From Acidimicrobiia bacterium (GTDB lineage: Bacteria; Actinomycetota; Acidimicrobiia; Spongiisociales; UBA5794), in NCBI GenBank assembly GCA_013001485.1, contig JABDMN010000357.1, forward strand, positions 1 through 5,817: DNA of 5,817 nt, given 5' to 3'. This document shows positions 4,792-5,817 of this stretch, in pieces. A program made the translations under genes and the position numbers. A model generated the notes under the pieces. The model saw only the letters and a list, made by a program, of their open reading frames with translations, had not been told where the DNA came from and searched no databases. Within the stretch, counting starts at the first letter, position 1. The number at the start of each line of letters is the position of its first letter.

Positions 4792-5817
4792 ATGCGCAAC
4801 CGCGTGGCAATTCTGCTGGCGCTCTCTCTCCTCATGGGAGCGTTGAGCGCAGCACCCGCACTGGCCGATCACCACGGCAGCGGGGAAGACGAGATCGGCG
4901 ACGGTGGGGTCTATCTGGCTCTTGGCGATTCAGTCGCCTCCGGGTTCCGCCCGGGCGAGCCGATCACCGATGACGGCTATGCGAACGTTCTGTTCGACAA
5001 GCTGGAGAAGAAGTACAAGCTCGACACGCTCATCAACCTGTCGTGTCCGGGTGACGACACCATTGAGATGATTTCTGGCGTCGGCGGAGCATCCCCATTC
5101 GGGTCCGCTTGCTACGGACCGTTTGCTCAACTCCCGCCAGGTGGCCCGTCCCAGCTGGATGCCGCTGCGGCATTCCTCGACGCAAACCCTGGAGAAGTCG
5201 AGCTGATCACGCTCACCATTGGCGCCAATGACATCCTGGCATGCGACCCCACCGAGCCTGACCCCGACGCACTCAACCTCTGCATAGTGGAACAACTTGG
5301 CCAAATCGCGACCAACCTGCCCATGATCCTCGGAACTCTCCAGGCCGCCGCAGGCGATGTTCCCATCGTGGCGATGAACTACTACAACCCAAACCTGGGT
5401 TTCTGGGTCGACGGGCCCGATGGCCAAGCTCTCGCTGCGAGCTCCCTGGGATTGACTACCGCCTTCAACGGCACCCTCGAGGCGATATACGACGCCTTTG
5501 GCGTACATGTCGTCGACGTCGAGACAGCGTTCAAGACGTTCGAGACCAAGGGCAGCAAGATCCCCAAGAACGTCAAGGAGATCTGCAAACTCACCCTGAT
5601 GTGCGAGAAGGACCACGGCGAGTACGTCCTCTCGCCGAACCCCTTGCCGACCGGACCTGACATCCACCCGTCAGAGAAGGGCCACAAGGAAATCGCCAAG
5701 ACCTTCGAGGAACTCATCAAGAAGAGCAAGGTCATCGAAGACGATGGTGGCACCTACCTGGCACTGGGCGACTCGGTCCCGGCCGGGTTCGTTCCCGGCG
5801 CTCTGGCGACGGATGGC
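4792..5817 (+). CDS. Secreted SGNH/GDSL hydrolase, probably with two tandem domains (3' end missing)
   Basis: The open frame runs 342 codons to the window edge. Residues 1-25 are a signal peptide (MRNR, hydrophobic core, likely cleavage at ALA|D), followed by a short acidic linker. Domain 1 spans about 38-312. It shows block I YLALGDSVASG with the nucleophile Ser47, a block II-like LSCPGDDT at 83-90, block III TIGANDIL at 142-149 with Asn146, and a block V-like DIHPSEKGH at 290-298 with His292. Six cysteines (85, 107, 151, 164, 265, 271) fall in three nearby pairs, as in disulfide-bonded extracellular actinobacterial SGNH esterases and lipases. After a Lys-rich helix, residues 318-342 restart the block I motif (YLALGDSVPAG), so a second domain begins. 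The enzyme would hydrolyse ester bonds outside the membrane, perhaps in lipids or acetylated polysaccharides; the substrate is unknown. No homologous neighbour is visible. Confidence 0.88.
   Translation, partial: MRNRVAILLALSLLMGALSAAPALADHHGSGEDEIGDGGVYLALGDSVASGFRPGEPITDDGYANVLFDKLEKKYKLDTLINLSCPGDDTIEMISGVGGASPFGSACYGPFAQLPPGGPSQLDAAAAFLDANPGEVELITLTIGANDILACDPTEPDPDALNLCIVEQLGQIATNLPMILGTLQAAAGDVPIVAMNYYNPNLGFWVDGPDGQALAASSLGLTTAFNGTLEAIYDAFGVHVVDVETAFKTFETKGSKIPKNVKEICKLTLMCEKDHGEYVLSPNPLPTGPDIHPSEKGHKEIAKTFEELIKKSKVIEDDGGTYLALGDSVPAGFVPGALATDG
4900..4974 (+). repeat. Internal duplication, copy 1: N-terminal block of SGNH domain 1
   Basis: This segment encodes residues 37-61, which include GDS block I. 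It aligns without gaps to residues 318-342 (5743-5817), with 17 of 25 positions identical by hand count. Of those 17 identical residues, 9 use a different codon in the two copies. The similarity is therefore at protein level and the duplication looks old, not a recent or assembly-derived DNA repeat. Confidence 0.8.
5743..5817 (+). repeat. Internal duplication, copy 2: start of SGNH domain 2, cut by the window edge
   Basis: This segment encodes residues 318-342, with DGGTYLALGDSVPAGF followed by a TDG matching the T-D of copy 1. It lies 281 residues after copy 1, about the length of one full SGNH domain. The rest of the second domain lies beyond the window. Confidence 0.8.

Noticed and set aside
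4930..5667. Minus-strand frame of 245 codons opposite the SGNH gene
   Set aside because: The + strand frame has a signal peptide and all the SGNH blocks; the antisense product shows no family motif.

Overview
The window is high-GC DNA with tightly packed genes, all on the + strand. It uses GTG as well as ATG starts and has several overlapping stop/start junctions. This layout, the transaldolase sequence type, TAnnnT-like -10 candidates and a Thr-rich surface protein suggest a high-GC actinobacterium, possibly of the Acidimicrobiia. That placement is an inference, because no rRNA or other marker gene is present.

Layout: (1) 1-236 is the 3' end of rlmN, the 23S rRNA/tRNA adenine-C2 methyltransferase. 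(2) 265-726 is a Bcp-type atypical 2-Cys peroxiredoxin. A GTGA overlap couples it to (3) 723-1367, an unrecognised secreted protein with a signal peptide, a small two-Cys domain, a stalk that is about 63% threonine and a C-terminal membrane anchor. (4) 1432-2526 is transaldolase, (5) 2523-4124 is glucose-6-phosphate isomerase and (6) about 4117-4728 is a HAD-superfamily hydrolase. These three form an overlapping sugar-phosphate operon: the tal/pgi junction is ATGA and the pgi/HAD junction overlaps by 8 nt. (7) 4792 to the window end is a secreted SGNH/GDSL hydrolase that runs off the edge. A second copy of the GDS active-site block begins in the same frame just before the edge, so the full protein probably carries two SGNH domains in tandem.

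Functionally, transaldolase and Pgi both use fructose 6-phosphate, so the operon links the non-oxidative pentose phosphate branch to glycolysis. In some bacteria these two enzymes are one fused polypeptide. The HAD protein probably acts on a small phosphorylated metabolite of the same pathway, but its substrate cannot be read from sequence. The peroxiredoxin is a housekeeping peroxide-detoxifying enzyme. The two exported proteins (Thr-stalk protein and SGNH hydrolase) act outside the membrane and have no evident link to the sugar operon.

The three non-overlapping gaps (237-264, 1368-1431, 4729-4791) are all short. Each has a TA(G/C)(C/G)CT hexamer 31-34 nt before the next start codon (the first one reaches back into the rlmN stop), a candidate set of -10 elements. 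No gap exceeds 300 bases. I saw no RNA gene, mobile element or CRISPR array. Most of the window is ordinary core metabolism; the least ordinary items are the tandem SGNH protein, the unfused tal-pgi pair with its HAD partner, and the Thr-stalk protein.
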